Assembly (NCBI GenBank): GCA_003497555.1
Contig: DNNS01000472.1
Coordinates: forward strand, 603 to 9,940
Length of the DNA stretch: 9,338 nt
Origin: Spirochaetia bacterium
Lineage (GTDB): Bacteria; Spirochaetota; UBA12135
Reading direction: 5' to 3'
Positions 1-8,095 of this stretch are shown here, piece after piece (position 1 is the first letter of the stretch; each line of letters begins with the position of its first letter). The translations under genes and the position numbers were made by a program. The notes below the pieces were generated by a model that had not been told where the DNA came from, made no database searches, and saw nothing but the letters and a program-made list of their open reading frames with translations.

Positions 1-2984
1 GTATAAATTCCGCTGCTGGTTGCGGTAAAAACAACTGGTATATCGGATACAATATTGCTGTGCTGGTTGGAAAACTGAATGAAAAACGAAGCAAAACCGC
101 CTTCAGGTTCGGTGGTTATTAACACGCTGCCGGTAAAATACGGAGTGTAGCTGGAATTTGAGGCTGCATCACAGGCGGAGATAGTTATATAATTCGTATA
201 ATTTTTCCATGCATCCGCGGGTATGCCGCTTATACTGAAATGATCAAAATTAGTATCAGAAGAATTGGTGCCGCCGGTATAGACCAGAATGATTTCATCG
301 CTAAACTCCACCAAGCTGGTGTTAATCAGCGCAGCTCCTTCTATATTTTTTATGCCATTATGCCCGCATTTCAGTGAAAGATAATAATTTGAGCCCTGCA
401 AAATATTGGTAGCAGCATAATAATATATTTCATTCTGGGCAGAGGAATACATTATGTATGAAGGCGGAAGATAATTGGAAAAAGCATCATATAATTTTAC
501 ATTATTGGTATTTAAAGTTGAGGAAATAAACCCGTCTTTACTATCGGGAAGTCCGGGAGAATCAAGCTTGATCCGTGCAAGGCCGTTGTTTATAATAAAA
601 TCATTATTGTTGGTTATTACCCGCGGCGCAAAGGGAGAGCATTTGGGATCAAAACAGGCTACATGTCCCTGCCAGCCTCCGCCGCCGGTTTTCGGGAAAG
701 AATTCAGCTGAAGGTAACGGGACTCTCCGAGGGAAAAACCTCCTGTATAATATACAGCCATGGACAGTACCTGGCCCGGGGTTGATGTGGAATTCGGCGC
801 GTATATGGTGGAGCTTGCCCCGGTAAATACTCCGGCAACCGGATCCCCGGCCGGGTCATCATCATAATTATAGTCGCTATGACTGAATCCGCCGCCGGTA
901 GCGCAGGCGCCGAAATAGATATAATCGCTTGCCGGCCTGTGCCAGCCGTTATAACCTGTCTGTGCCAGCCAGATATTTGTTGTTCCGGAAAAATAAACCG
1001 CAGCGTCTAATAAATTTTTATTGTTCGCTAAAAGCACTGCGCTACGGGAGGCAAGATCCACACGGATGATTTTTGAATCCGTATCCCGGGCAAGATCATA
1101 GGCGTAGGACATAAGGTACACCTGTGAAGAATTATAAGGATCGGAAATGGCATTAAACGGAAAATGTTCCGCATAATTAAACGGCGCTGCATCGCTGCCT
1201 GCTCTGAGTACCGAGTAATTGCTGCCTGAAAGATCCGCCAGGCATAATACTCCGCTGTTGGTGCTGCCGGAAACAAGCCATTGCTGGGCCAGGCATACAT
1301 AATTGGTTCCGCTCACCGAGGCCGAGGCAATGCCCGCAGAAATCTGCATCAGGTAATTTGTCCCGTCCAGAGCGGTCAGGTTAAAAATTTTTATAGAATT
1401 GGATGTAGCTACATTGTACTTATATAACCTGCGTTCTGACGAAGACTTTGGGGAATACACCCATAAAGTATCCATGGATGTCTTGATTATTTGCGGATAT
1501 TTAAGATAAGATGACCCTGCTATATCAAATTTTTTAACAGTATTTGATACAGTGTTGTATTCAAAAATATAATCATCAGCTCCGGATATGGATGATGACC
1601 TGTTTAAGCCATTATAGGTTGTGGTTTCGTAGAGATAACTGACATAAATATTCGTGCCCCTGGTATATTCATCTATATAGAGATCATAGGGTACCGCATT
1701 GGCAGCAGAAAGCAGGTTAATAGTCTGCCAGGTATCAGTAAGCAAATCAAGCGCTACAACTCCGTCATAACAGAGAAAATACATCCTGCTGTTATTGGTA
1801 TCAGAGACAATTTTTGTTACTCTGTTGTCGAGCAGCCCCGAGTTTGATGAGTTCCATATCTGCTGTAAAGCTCCGGACAGATTGTATACAGCCACTCCAT
1901 TGCCCGCGCGTTTTTCCATTTTACGCGTGGGAAAATCACCGTCGCTTGCTGCAAAATTAAAATACCTGACTCCTGTTCCGCAGAATATCCGGCTGTTTAC
2001 CATGTCTATAGCCGCACAGGTATGATTTCTTACCAGCCAATCCGCAAAGGTCTGGTAATTGGTATATCCGCTGCCGTCCGCATGCACGTAAGAAAGCCCG
2101 CCGTATTTTTCTCCCAAAGAACTTCCGGTTCCGGAGCGGAATATCATGGTCATACCACCTTTCTCAAAGGAAAGGTCGTGATAGGCAGCGGGAAACCAGG
2201 TATATTCGCTCTGCAGTCCGCCGAAACCTCCGACATCGCCGCTTACCCAGTCAAAATCTCCGAACATGATATTGTTGAAATCGTTTACAAATCCTTCGTC
2301 ACTGGTTTTCTGATAGAAAAAATTTACGCCTCTGGCTTTTAGTTCGGTACCCTTTACTCCGATTTCATTGGCATTATTTTGCTGATACAGAAGATACTTG
2401 ATGTTTTCGTAATCTATATTAAATGCAGCAGCGCCTGAATTGTCTATCAGCCGCCTGGCAACGCCCAATTCATCAGGCAGCCTGCTGATGATCTGAAATC
2501 CGAAACTTTTATAACTGAAAGCTGCATTGGTTTTTTGATTGTATATATTAGTGCGCGCATAACAATAAGGCTGTTTATCAGCCGCTAAAAACGAAATGCC
2601 GCTTCTGCTGAGTTTGTGGGCAAGCCAGATGTCAAGTATGGAAGTTCCGGAATATGGCGAATTAGCCACAGTACGGGGAAATCCCAGGCTCATAATTATA
2701 TAGTTAATTGCGCCTCCGCTAATGGTTATTGAGTCAATGCCCGCCTGCATGGCGGCAAGAAGCCCGTCTCTGTTACCCCAACTATAGGATACCAGGTTTT
2801 GAGCAGGAATATTTCTGTTGGTCTGAAAATACCTGGCAGCTTCATAGGAATCGGAATTTACTGCATTATACACAACCAGCACGTCATCATAACTTGGCAT
2901 GGAAAAAAGATGTATGGCACCCGCTATAAATGCAACTGCAAGATTCAGGAAGATCCTATGTCCTGCCGGTTTTTTTTTATTCAT
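1..2984 (-). CDS. Large secreted protein, TIGR03790-like N-terminus plus beta-propeller and Ig-like modules (3' end beyond window)
   Basis: Codon-by-codon reading of the minus strand from the ATG at 2984-2982 gives 994 codons with no stop, still open at the left edge, so the C-terminus is missing. Residues 1-28 form a signal peptide (MNKKK, then a hydrophobic stretch). Residues 33-65 (DDVLVVYNAVNSDS, later RNIPAQN) and 94-104 (NYIIMSLGFPR) resemble the start of the uncharacterised TIGR03790 family. The family's usual closing GDPLYRPF-like segment is not seen. Residues about 325-690 look like a beta-propeller: repeated short strands such as NGVAVYNLSG and YDGVVALDL. Residues about 785-905 resemble a bacterial Ig-like (Big_5 type) domain, and 905-994 another Ig-like domain (ITISACDAASN). 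The export signal and modules suggest an extracytoplasmic protein, perhaps binding a surface or glycan. Function is unknown. It is transcribed divergently from the GntR/LacI regulator. A run of nine A encodes Lys3-Lys5. Frame and secretion are secure; domain names are by recognition only. Confidence 0.85.
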   Translation of the reverse strand, partial: MNKKKPAGHRIFLNLAVAFIAGAIHLFSMPSYDDVLVVYNAVNSDSYEAARYFQTNRNIPAQNLVSYSWGNRDGLLAAMQAGIDSITISGGAINYIIMSLGFPRTVANSPYSGTSILDIWLAHKLSRSGISFLAADKQPYCYARTNIYNQKTNAAFSYKSFGFQIISRLPDELGVARRLIDNSGAAAFNIDYENIKYLLYQQNNANEIGVKGTELKARGVNFFYQKTSDEGFVNDFNNIMFGDFDWVSGDVGGFGGLQSEYTWFPAAYHDLSFEKGGMTMIFRSGTGSSLGEKYGGLSYVHADGSGYTNYQTFADWLVRNHTCAAIDMVNSRIFCGTGVRYFNFAASDGDFPTRKMEKRAGNGVAVYNLSGALQQIWNSSNSGLLDNRVTKIVSDTNNSRMYFLCYDGVVALDLLTDTWQTINLLSAANAVPYDLYIDEYTRGTNIYVSYLYETTTYNGLNRSSSISGADDYIFEYNTVSNTVKKFDIAGSSYLKYPQIIKTSMDTLWVYSPKSSSERRLYKYNVATSNSIKIFNLTALDGTNYLMQISAGIASASVSGTNYVCLAQQWLVSGSTNSGVLCLADLSGSNYSVLRAGSDAAPFNYAEHFPFNAISDPYNSSQVYLMSYAYDLARDTDSKIIRVDLASRSAVLLANNKNLLDAAVYFSGTTNIWLAQTGYNGWHRPASDYIYFGACATGGGFSHSDYNYDDDPAGDPVAGVFTGASSTIYAPNSTSTPGQVLSMAVYYTGGFSLGESRYLQLNSFPKTGGGGWQGHVACFDPKCSPFAPRVITNNNDFIINNGLARIKLDSPGLPDSKDGFISSTLNTNNVKLYDAFSNYLPPSYIMYSSAQNEIYYYAATNILQGSNYYLSLKCGHNGIKNIEGAALINTSLVEFSDEIILVYTGGTNSSDTNFDHFSISGIPADAWKNYTNYITISACDAASNSSYTPYFTGSVLITTEPEGGFASFFIQFSNQHSNIVSDIPVVFTATSSGIY

Positions 2985-3034
2985 AAAAATCTCTGCTTGA
3001 ATAGATTATTTCCACCATACGAATACATACATAT

Positions 3035-3063
3035 ATTATATTGCCGGCATATTAAATTAACAA
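3035..3063 (-). promoter_or_regulatory. Sigma70-type promoter for the TIGR03790-like gene
   Basis: On the minus strand, TTGTTA (3063-3058) and a perfect TATAAT (3040-3035) are separated by exactly 17 bases. Transcription would start near 3028, leaving a leader of about 44 bases before the ATG at 2984. Only a weak purine stretch (CAGAGA) precedes that ATG. An 8-base palindrome lies in the spacer. Confidence 0.6.
3042..3049. promoter_or_regulatory. Candidate operator palindrome TGCCGGCA
   Basis: This perfect 8-base palindrome sits inside the -35/-10 spacer of the minus-strand promoter, in otherwise very AT-rich DNA. A repressor bound here would block that promoter. It shares a CCGG centre with a second palindrome 38 bases away (3078-3089). 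Assignment to the adjacent GntR/LacI regulator is inference. Confidence 0.3.
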
Positions 3064-3077
3064 GAATTTTTAATGTA

Positions 3078-3089
3078 AAAACCGGATTT
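3078..3089. promoter_or_regulatory. Candidate operator AAAACCGGATTT between divergent -35 boxes
   Basis: This 12-base palindrome has one mismatched pair and a CCGG centre. It lies in the 27-base interval between the -35 boxes of the two divergent promoters (3058-3063 minus, 3091-3096 plus). A regulator bound here could influence both. LacI-family operators often have a CG-centred palindrome of this kind, but the neighbouring regulator has a GntR-type DNA-binding domain, so the match is suggestive only. Confidence 0.3.
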
Positions 3090-3090
3090 C

Positions 3091-3119
3091 TTGACAATTT
3101 TTATTTAGTCGACTACAAT
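3091..3119 (+). promoter_or_regulatory. Near-consensus sigma70 promoter of the GntR/LacI regulator
   Basis: A perfect TTGACA (3091-3096), a 17-base spacer and TACAAT (3114-3119, five of six consensus bases) form the best promoter in the window. Six bases separate the -10 box from the A of the ATG at 3126. The expected transcription start therefore falls on or next to the start codon. No Shine-Dalgarno sequence precedes the ATG, which fits a leaderless transcript. Confidence 0.65.
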
Positions 3120-3125
3120 AATATA

Positions 3126-4202
3126 ATGCCGTTTAAAGAAAAATATAAACACATAGCTGCAGATTTGGAAAACCGGGTAAAATCCGCAAGGTTCCGCAAT
3201 TATCTTCCTTCGCAGCCCGAATTGATGAAATATTATAATTCCGCCAAGAGAACTATTTCCCGCGCGGTTGCCGTACTGAAAAATAAAAACCTGATTATTC
3301 ATGAAAAAGGCCTTGGCAACAGAATTCTGAAAAAAAATGAAAACCCCGGTAAGCATCCGCCCGTAACAATTGCCTTGTTTATTGCCCTTGATTTTGACTG
3401 TCCTTTTATGTATTTTTTCAGTTTTGAATACATTCGCGGCCTTACCCGCTACTGCACCCGTAACAATATCGCTATAGAGATATATGATATAGCCAAAGCG
3501 GATTTGCTGGAAATTGTTATGCGGAATTTTAAAAACAGGCGAACCGGTGCTGTGGTGTATGTTCCGTATGTATATAATTTCAACCGTTCTTTTATTAAAA
3601 AAATAAAAAAAATGAAATTGCCTTTAATTACCATAGTAGATCTTCCTGCCCGTTACCGCCAATTGATTTCTACTGTAGATTATTCCAACCGGGAAATCAT
3701 GTATGCATTATCAAAAAAAATTAATCACCGATTCCGCACCTATTTATTAACGCTGCCGGTACAAAAATATGTCTGGCAGCGGGAGCGGATTAAATTTTTT
3801 AAAAAATTTTTTCCAGCCGGGAAAATAATAAATAATTTAAATACCGCAGAATTAACCGGAACAAATTTTGAGATACGCTACGGATATGATCTTATAAAAA
3901 CCAATCTTGAAAAAATTTCCTTCCCGGCGAACATCATCGGCATTAACACGGCAATAGCATTCGGGGCCATGAATTTTCTGAAAAAGAAAAAAATTCCTAT
4001 TCCCGGTCAAGTCCAGATCTTCGGCATTGGCAACAGTGACCGGTTACAGCAGGATCTGCTTAGCGCCATGGAGATGCCGGGATACAAACTGGGCCATCAT
4101 ACTGCAAAAATAATAAACGAAAACCTGGCTGATTTAAAAAATGGAAAAATTTTTCATATCAGACTGCATTCGCGATTCAATAAAGGTTTGTCGTCTGAGT
4201 AA
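3126..4202 (+). CDS. GntR-type winged-helix / LacI-type effector domain transcriptional regulator
   Basis: This 358-residue cytoplasmic regulator would bind DNA through its N-terminus and a small molecule, usually a sugar, through its C-terminus. Residues 5-68 form a GntR winged helix (LPSQPELMKYYNSAKRTISRAV, here split: LPSQPELMKYY at 27-37, SAKRTISRAVAVL at 39-51). Residues 79-345 resemble the periplasmic-binding-protein fold of LacI regulators. The late segment FGIGNSDRLQQDLLSAMEMP followed by GYKLGHHTAKII (299-330) corresponds to the family's GfDd...TTV...lG..Aa pattern. The frame stays open upstream to 2799, but that extension overlaps the divergent gene and its promoters and shows no domain. 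The ATG at 3126 lies just before the first DNA-binding helix and was chosen. It is divergent from the TIGR03790-like gene and convergent with the glycosidase. Control of the divergent gene and of itself is likely by analogy. Its ligand is unknown. Confidence 0.88.
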   Translation: MPFKEKYKHIAADLENRVKSARFRNYLPSQPELMKYYNSAKRTISRAVAVLKNKNLIIHEKGLGNRILKKNENPGKHPPVTIALFIALDFDCPFMYFFSFEYIRGLTRYCTRNNIAIEIYDIAKADLLEIVMRNFKNRRTGAVVYVPYVYNFNRSFIKKIKKMKLPLITIVDLPARYRQLISTVDYSNREIMYALSKKINHRFRTYLLTLPVQKYVWQRERIKFFKKFFPAGKIINNLNTAELTGTNFEIRYGYDLIKTNLEKISFPANIIGINTAIAFGAMNFLKKKKIPIPGQVQIFGIGNSDRLQQDLLSAMEMPGYKLGHHTAKIINENLADLKNGKIFHIRLHSRFNKGLSSE

Positions 4203-4312
4203 TGTACAGTAATTCAGGCTGTCTGGCTTTAATATGCCCTTTAGCAAGAAAAGACCTGGCAATTTGTTTAAGCATAAACGGGTAAACACTGTCTCAGATT
4301 TGTATACCAGGA

Positions 4313-4332
4313 ACAGAATTCCGTTATTCTGT
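4313..4332. other. Inverted repeat between convergent gene ends
   Basis: ACAGAAT (4313-4319) and ATTCTGT (4326-4332) can pair as a 7-base stem around a 6-base loop. The repeat lies in the 139-base gap between the stop codons of the regulator (4202) and the glycosidase (4342). The stem is AT-rich and no T-run follows on either strand, so it is a poor intrinsic terminator. Nothing better is seen in the gap. Confidence 0.3.
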
Positions 4333-4341
4333 CATCGCCTC

Positions 4342-7300
4342 TTAATTTGTTCCACAGCATATTCCCAATACTGCGATTTCTACCGCTGGTTCGGTTTTTT
4401 GCAGAGTAAGTGATTTAATTATTTTTTCAGGATACGGATTATTTAATATGAATATCTGCGCGGACAGATGATCATCCGCATTGTATTTGGCCTCCCATAT
4501 CTCACTTACAGCAAAAAGGAGATAGGGTAAGCTGGCATAGCTGTTCCCGTTCCATAAATACAGATTGTATCCCAGGATGATATCTTTTTTATAAATTGTT
4601 CCATCGCTGTATTCAAGAATGTATTCAGCCACGGCGGGTCCATCTACGTTGCTATGGCTGCTTTGTTTCAGACGCTGATAATAAAGATATTTTCCAAGAA
4701 CCTTATTTATAAAAAGATCATGATCTTTAATAAATAAATGCGCCGTGTGCAGAAGAGCTATATGAGAGCCGGTTTTATTAACAGGCATGGTAATACGAGG
4801 GTGTTGGACATTAAGGAGTATGCTTTGTTTTTGATGAAGTGTTTTAAACCGTGAAGAATCAATTTCTTTTTCTATCGGTGAAAAATTAAAACCTTTTTGC
4901 GGAAGCCGCCATTGATCAAACTCTTTTATATGAGATGGTCCCTGTATTTCGGCATATTTCGTTTTTGATCCGGCCGGGCACGATGAAGTGATGCGCATGA
5001 GGCCGGTGCCTGATGCTGAAAGAAATTCGGTGAAGGGTTTTTTTTTGCCCAGAATATTCCAGAACATATCTCCCTGGTAGGCTATGCCCATGAATTGATA
5101 GCGAATTTTTTTATCGCCGCCTTTATAAAGAGTATCAGGAAATATAAACCAGTGCGCTGTAGATGCCCACCTGTTCGCATAAAATCCCTTGAATTTTTGC
5201 GGATCATCAGGAAGTTTATCCGCATATTCTGTCCGGTTCGCAGAAAATAAAATATTTTTAAAACCCGATTTTACCAGCGTTTTTTCAAGTCCGGCTTCGC
5301 GGGTCCCCATCGAAAGCCAGTGCATCGGGGTAATCAGGTCTTTAGGGAGTTTATCCCGAATTAATTCAGTATTTAACGGCGGCCCTCCGTTGAAATCTTT
5401 TATCAGCATATCGGCCCACATGCGTACCTCTGTGACGCCCAGTTCCTTTAAAAAACTTGCCTGTTTTAAAATGTCCTGCAGTATTATTTCGCGTATCTCA
5501 GCCGCTGTATTTTCATCACCTGGACCATAATCTTCTATTTCGTCATGGCCGATATGAAAACTTTTTGATTTTCCAAATATTTCCCAGCTCTCTTTTACAA
5601 GCGGGAAAAGCAGGTTATAAAATTGCGGATGATTGGGATTTGCCAACATGGGAACGCCTGTTCTTTTTTTAACATTATATTTTTCGGGAAATTGCGCTAA
5701 TTCAGGATGAGCTTTCAGCAGCCAGTCTGAATGGCTGTGGCTCATCATAAAGGGCACAACAGCAATAAAATGCTCTTTGCAGATAGAGACCGCCTTTTTG
5801 ACAAAATCGACACTGCCATTGCCAGCCGCTCCTACAACCGGGTCTGTACTGAAAATTAAATATCTGGAGCATAATTGCAGTTCATTATATTTATATGCAG
5901 CAACACATTCAAAGATATACTCTTCCCATAATTGATCACTGTTGTGTGAATTAAGGATCGATGCTTCAGTAATTCCTCTAATAGCAGTATCCGGCCAGTC
6001 AATAATGGAGCATTCGGGTACAGCATCTGGGTCCTGACGGATTATCTGAAGGAGCGTACGGAAGGCATAATAAGCGCCGGCGCCGTCCTGGCCAGCAAGA
6101 ATTGCCCTGGAATTTTCAGTCTTGAGGACATATCCGTCTTTTTGAACCGGTATACTGTTTACGGCTGAAAGCATTTTGGCGTTATCATTTTTCAATGCAG
6201 CTGTAAATGTGTCATTTTTTATGGATCCCATAATAACGGCATTGTTTTTAATAAAAACTTCTGTTCCTTGTTTTATTGTAACTGCAGGCAAGCCGTATTC
6301 GGCAAGATATTTCTGTATTTTTTGTGCGGTCTTTTCCTCAAGTCCGTCAGGTGAAGGATAAAAAATAATTTCTTTTACAGTCTTGAAATTAAAAATGCCT
6401 GGACTCCAGAATTCTTTTTTGGGCGCTGGAATTAAAACAGGATTTTTATATGACAAACGAAGCGCAAGCAGCGGATCATCAGTATAAAAGAAGACTGTGG
6501 CTACAGAGACTGGTTCGGTATTATTATATTTCACTGCGGTAAGAATATGCTTGCCGCCTGATAAATGCGGAAAGTCGGTTAGCGGATAAGCATTTTCTCC
6601 CGGCTGCAGGTTTATATTTTTTTTGTGGTATTTAAATTCGCGCGTGCCAATTCCTTCCCGGTAGCAAATAAAGGCACGAAGGTCCGAAGACGGATTGCTG
6701 TTTTTAATTTCTATATTTACTCCATTGATAACTATTTTAGGAGGTTCAATATCATTTTTATCCTTTTTCCCGAAGACCAGAATACCGAAATCGCAAAACG
6801 TGTTTACAAAAGACTCTTTTACCCCTGCCCAGCTGGAAATATCCTGTTCTTGTCCTTCTATTTTTGATTCCCGGCATATATTGAATCCGATGATTTTATT
6901 GTTACCCAATCCGAGGCTCTCATAAGGAATGAATACTTCAGCTGTATATCCGTCGCCGTTTATTCTGGATTTAACCTGCCAGGGGATTTCATTAGTATAC
7001 AGGTATTGTGACTGCGCGCCCTTTGCATTAAAAACAAGCTGCCTGATATTGTCATACTGGTATATGTTCGGTGTAATAATAATTTCTACAACATCATCCT
7101 TATAAATTTCTCCTTTTTCCCTGATCAGCCCTTCTTTCGCAGCAACAACTTTTCCGCCCCCGCACTTTACGGCAAAGAAGAGCCCCTTTTCATTACATAT
7201 TGACTTAAAACTTGTGGGGTGAACAGCAGGAGCCCCTGATTTATAATGGGTAAAACCGGAGCTCCATTCTAAATCATTCCACGCGTTTTCATTTATATTG

Positions 7301-8079
7301 CCGTCAAGGTTTACGCCATTTTTTTCAGACACAAAAATGGTCAGTCTTTGCTCAGCGGTTTTTGACGAAGTCTGAACTCCCGCATTATCGGGTTTTGAGG
7401 CAGCATAATTATCTTTAACTTCATCATCGCTAAGCGCGTGATTATATATTTTAATGTCATCAATCGATCCGTTTAATATGTTCTTGCTAAAGTTGCCGAT
7501 AACAAAAGGATATTTTTGATATTTTTTATTAATTGGCACATCGCCCGGATACGACCCAATCTGCCTGTTTTTTTCTCCGTTGATATAAAAACAAGCTATG
7601 CCTTTTTCTAAAGTGAATACAAGATGCTGCCAGCGGTGTTTATTAATTCCTTTATCCGAGGCAAGGGCTTTATGCCAATTGTTTTTAGCCGGATCCCAGG
7701 CAAAGCCGTAGAGTATATTTCTTTCCGCGGTTGTGCGTATAATCACGCCCTGTTCCTGGTAGAAAATACCCGCATGCGCCTCAGAAAAGACTTGTACCCA
7801 GCATTCAAAGGAAAATCCCGCGCTGAAATCCCACGCCGGATCAGGCTCAATTGTCCCGATGTCTTTGAGAGCTGTAATTACCAGGGCTTTTCCTGTTTTT
7901 TCAAATCTGTCCATCTCAAAGGCGGGATTCGATTCAAATTTGATCGATGTGTTTCCGGCTGATGGTTTTCCATTGCCATCCAGAGGCCAGCAGGCCAGAA
8001 GTTTTGCATATACGGGGATATGCATTACTGCAGTTAACAGAATAATGACTACGGCAGTTGCTTTAATTTTTATCTTCAT
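4342..8079 (-). CDS. Secreted multidomain GH20-family beta-N-acetylhexosaminidase-like protein
   Basis: The 1245-residue product should hydrolyse terminal beta-linked GlcNAc or GalNAc from glycans outside the cytoplasm. In order it shows: signal peptide 1-25 (cleavage after VYA); LamG/concanavalin-type lectin domain about 26-226 (FSFECWVQV, RWQHLVFTLEKG, IDDIKIYNHALSDDE); CBM9-like domain about 246-437 (DGNINENAW at 259-267); an unassigned beta-rich segment about 445-535; GH20b-type alpha/beta domain about 547-690 (LIPAPKKEF, then AYYAFRTLLQII); GH20 barrel from about 691 (IIDWPDTAIRG, R701 as the expected substrate-binding Arg; HIGHDE at 842-847, D846 and E847 as the catalytic pair; MWAD at 887-890); and a C-terminal beta-sandwich about 1085-1245 (HIALLHTA, YSDGT, NNPYPEKIIKSL). 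The canonical motif is HIGGDE, so H845 replaces a Gly. It is far longer than simple GH20 enzymes (about 500-800 residues). An AAGGAG site supports the start. The AraC gene lies upstream on the same strand. Exact substrate is unknown. Confidence 0.88.
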   Translation of the reverse strand: MKIKIKATAVVIILLTAVMHIPVYAKLLACWPLDGNGKPSAGNTSIKFESNPAFEMDRFEKTGKALVITALKDIGTIEPDPAWDFSAGFSFECWVQVFSEAHAGIFYQEQGVIIRTTAERNILYGFAWDPAKNNWHKALASDKGINKHRWQHLVFTLEKGIACFYINGEKNRQIGSYPGDVPINKKYQKYPFVIGNFSKNILNGSIDDIKIYNHALSDDEVKDNYAASKPDNAGVQTSSKTAEQRLTIFVSEKNGVNLDGNINENAWNDLEWSSGFTHYKSGAPAVHPTSFKSICNEKGLFFAVKCGGGKVVAAKEGLIREKGEIYKDDVVEIIITPNIYQYDNIRQLVFNAKGAQSQYLYTNEIPWQVKSRINGDGYTAEVFIPYESLGLGNNKIIGFNICRESKIEGQEQDISSWAGVKESFVNTFCDFGILVFGKKDKNDIEPPKIVINGVNIEIKNSNPSSDLRAFICYREGIGTREFKYHKKNINLQPGENAYPLTDFPHLSGGKHILTAVKYNNTEPVSVATVFFYTDDPLLALRLSYKNPVLIPAPKKEFWSPGIFNFKTVKEIIFYPSPDGLEEKTAQKIQKYLAEYGLPAVTIKQGTEVFIKNNAVIMGSIKNDTFTAALKNDNAKMLSAVNSIPVQKDGYVLKTENSRAILAGQDGAGAYYAFRTLLQIIRQDPDAVPECSIIDWPDTAIRGITEASILNSHNSDQLWEEYIFECVAAYKYNELQLCSRYLIFSTDPVVGAAGNGSVDFVKKAVSICKEHFIAVVPFMMSHSHSDWLLKAHPELAQFPEKYNVKKRTGVPMLANPNHPQFYNLLFPLVKESWEIFGKSKSFHIGHDEIEDYGPGDENTAAEIREIILQDILKQASFLKELGVTEVRMWADMLIKDFNGGPPLNTELIRDKLPKDLITPMHWLSMGTREAGLEKTLVKSGFKNILFSANRTEYADKLPDDPQKFKGFYANRWASTAHWFIFPDTLYKGGDKKIRYQFMGIAYQGDMFWNILGKKKPFTEFLSASGTGLMRITSSCPAGSKTKYAEIQGPSHIKEFDQWRLPQKGFNFSPIEKEIDSSRFKTLHQKQSILLNVQHPRITMPVNKTGSHIALLHTAHLFIKDHDLFINKVLGKYLYYQRLKQSSHSNVDGPAVAEYILEYSDGTIYKKDIILGYNLYLWNGNSYASLPYLLFAVSEIWEAKYNADDHLSAQIFILNNPYPEKIIKSLTLQKTEPAVEIAVLGICCGTN

Positions 8080-8089
8080 AACACGATTT

Positions 8090-8095
8090 CTCCTT
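8090..8095 (-). promoter_or_regulatory. Shine-Dalgarno site of the glycosidase gene
   Basis: On the minus strand AAGGAG lies 10 bases before the ATG at 8079-8077. It fixes the start so that the product begins with a clear signal peptide. It is the only strong Shine-Dalgarno site in front of any of the four genes, which contrasts with the two regulator genes. Confidence 0.75.

Noticed and set aside
1028..2342. Several 76-106 codon frames on both strands within 1-2984
   Set aside because: They are shadows of the continuous 994-codon minus-strand frame, with no ribosome sites or domains of their own.
2799..3125. 109-residue N-terminal extension of the GntR/LacI regulator frame
   Set aside because: It lies antisense to the start of the divergent gene, spans both promoters, and has no domain; the winged helix begins right after the ATG at 3126.
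3122..3127. TATAAT overlapping the ATG of the GntR/LacI gene as an alternative -10
   Set aside because: It would be 25 bases from the TTGACA, and transcription would start inside the coding region, ahead of no usable start before the DNA-binding domain.
4313..4332. Bidirectional intrinsic terminator
   Set aside because: The 7-base stem is AT-rich and no T-run follows on either strand; it is listed only as an inverted repeat.
7990..8001. Lipobox-like LLAC at residues 27-30 of the glycosidase
   Set aside because: A Lys (26) separates it from the hydrophobic core, VYA at 23-25 is a good type I cleavage site, and the Cys sits in the first strand of the LamG domain (LLACWPLDG).
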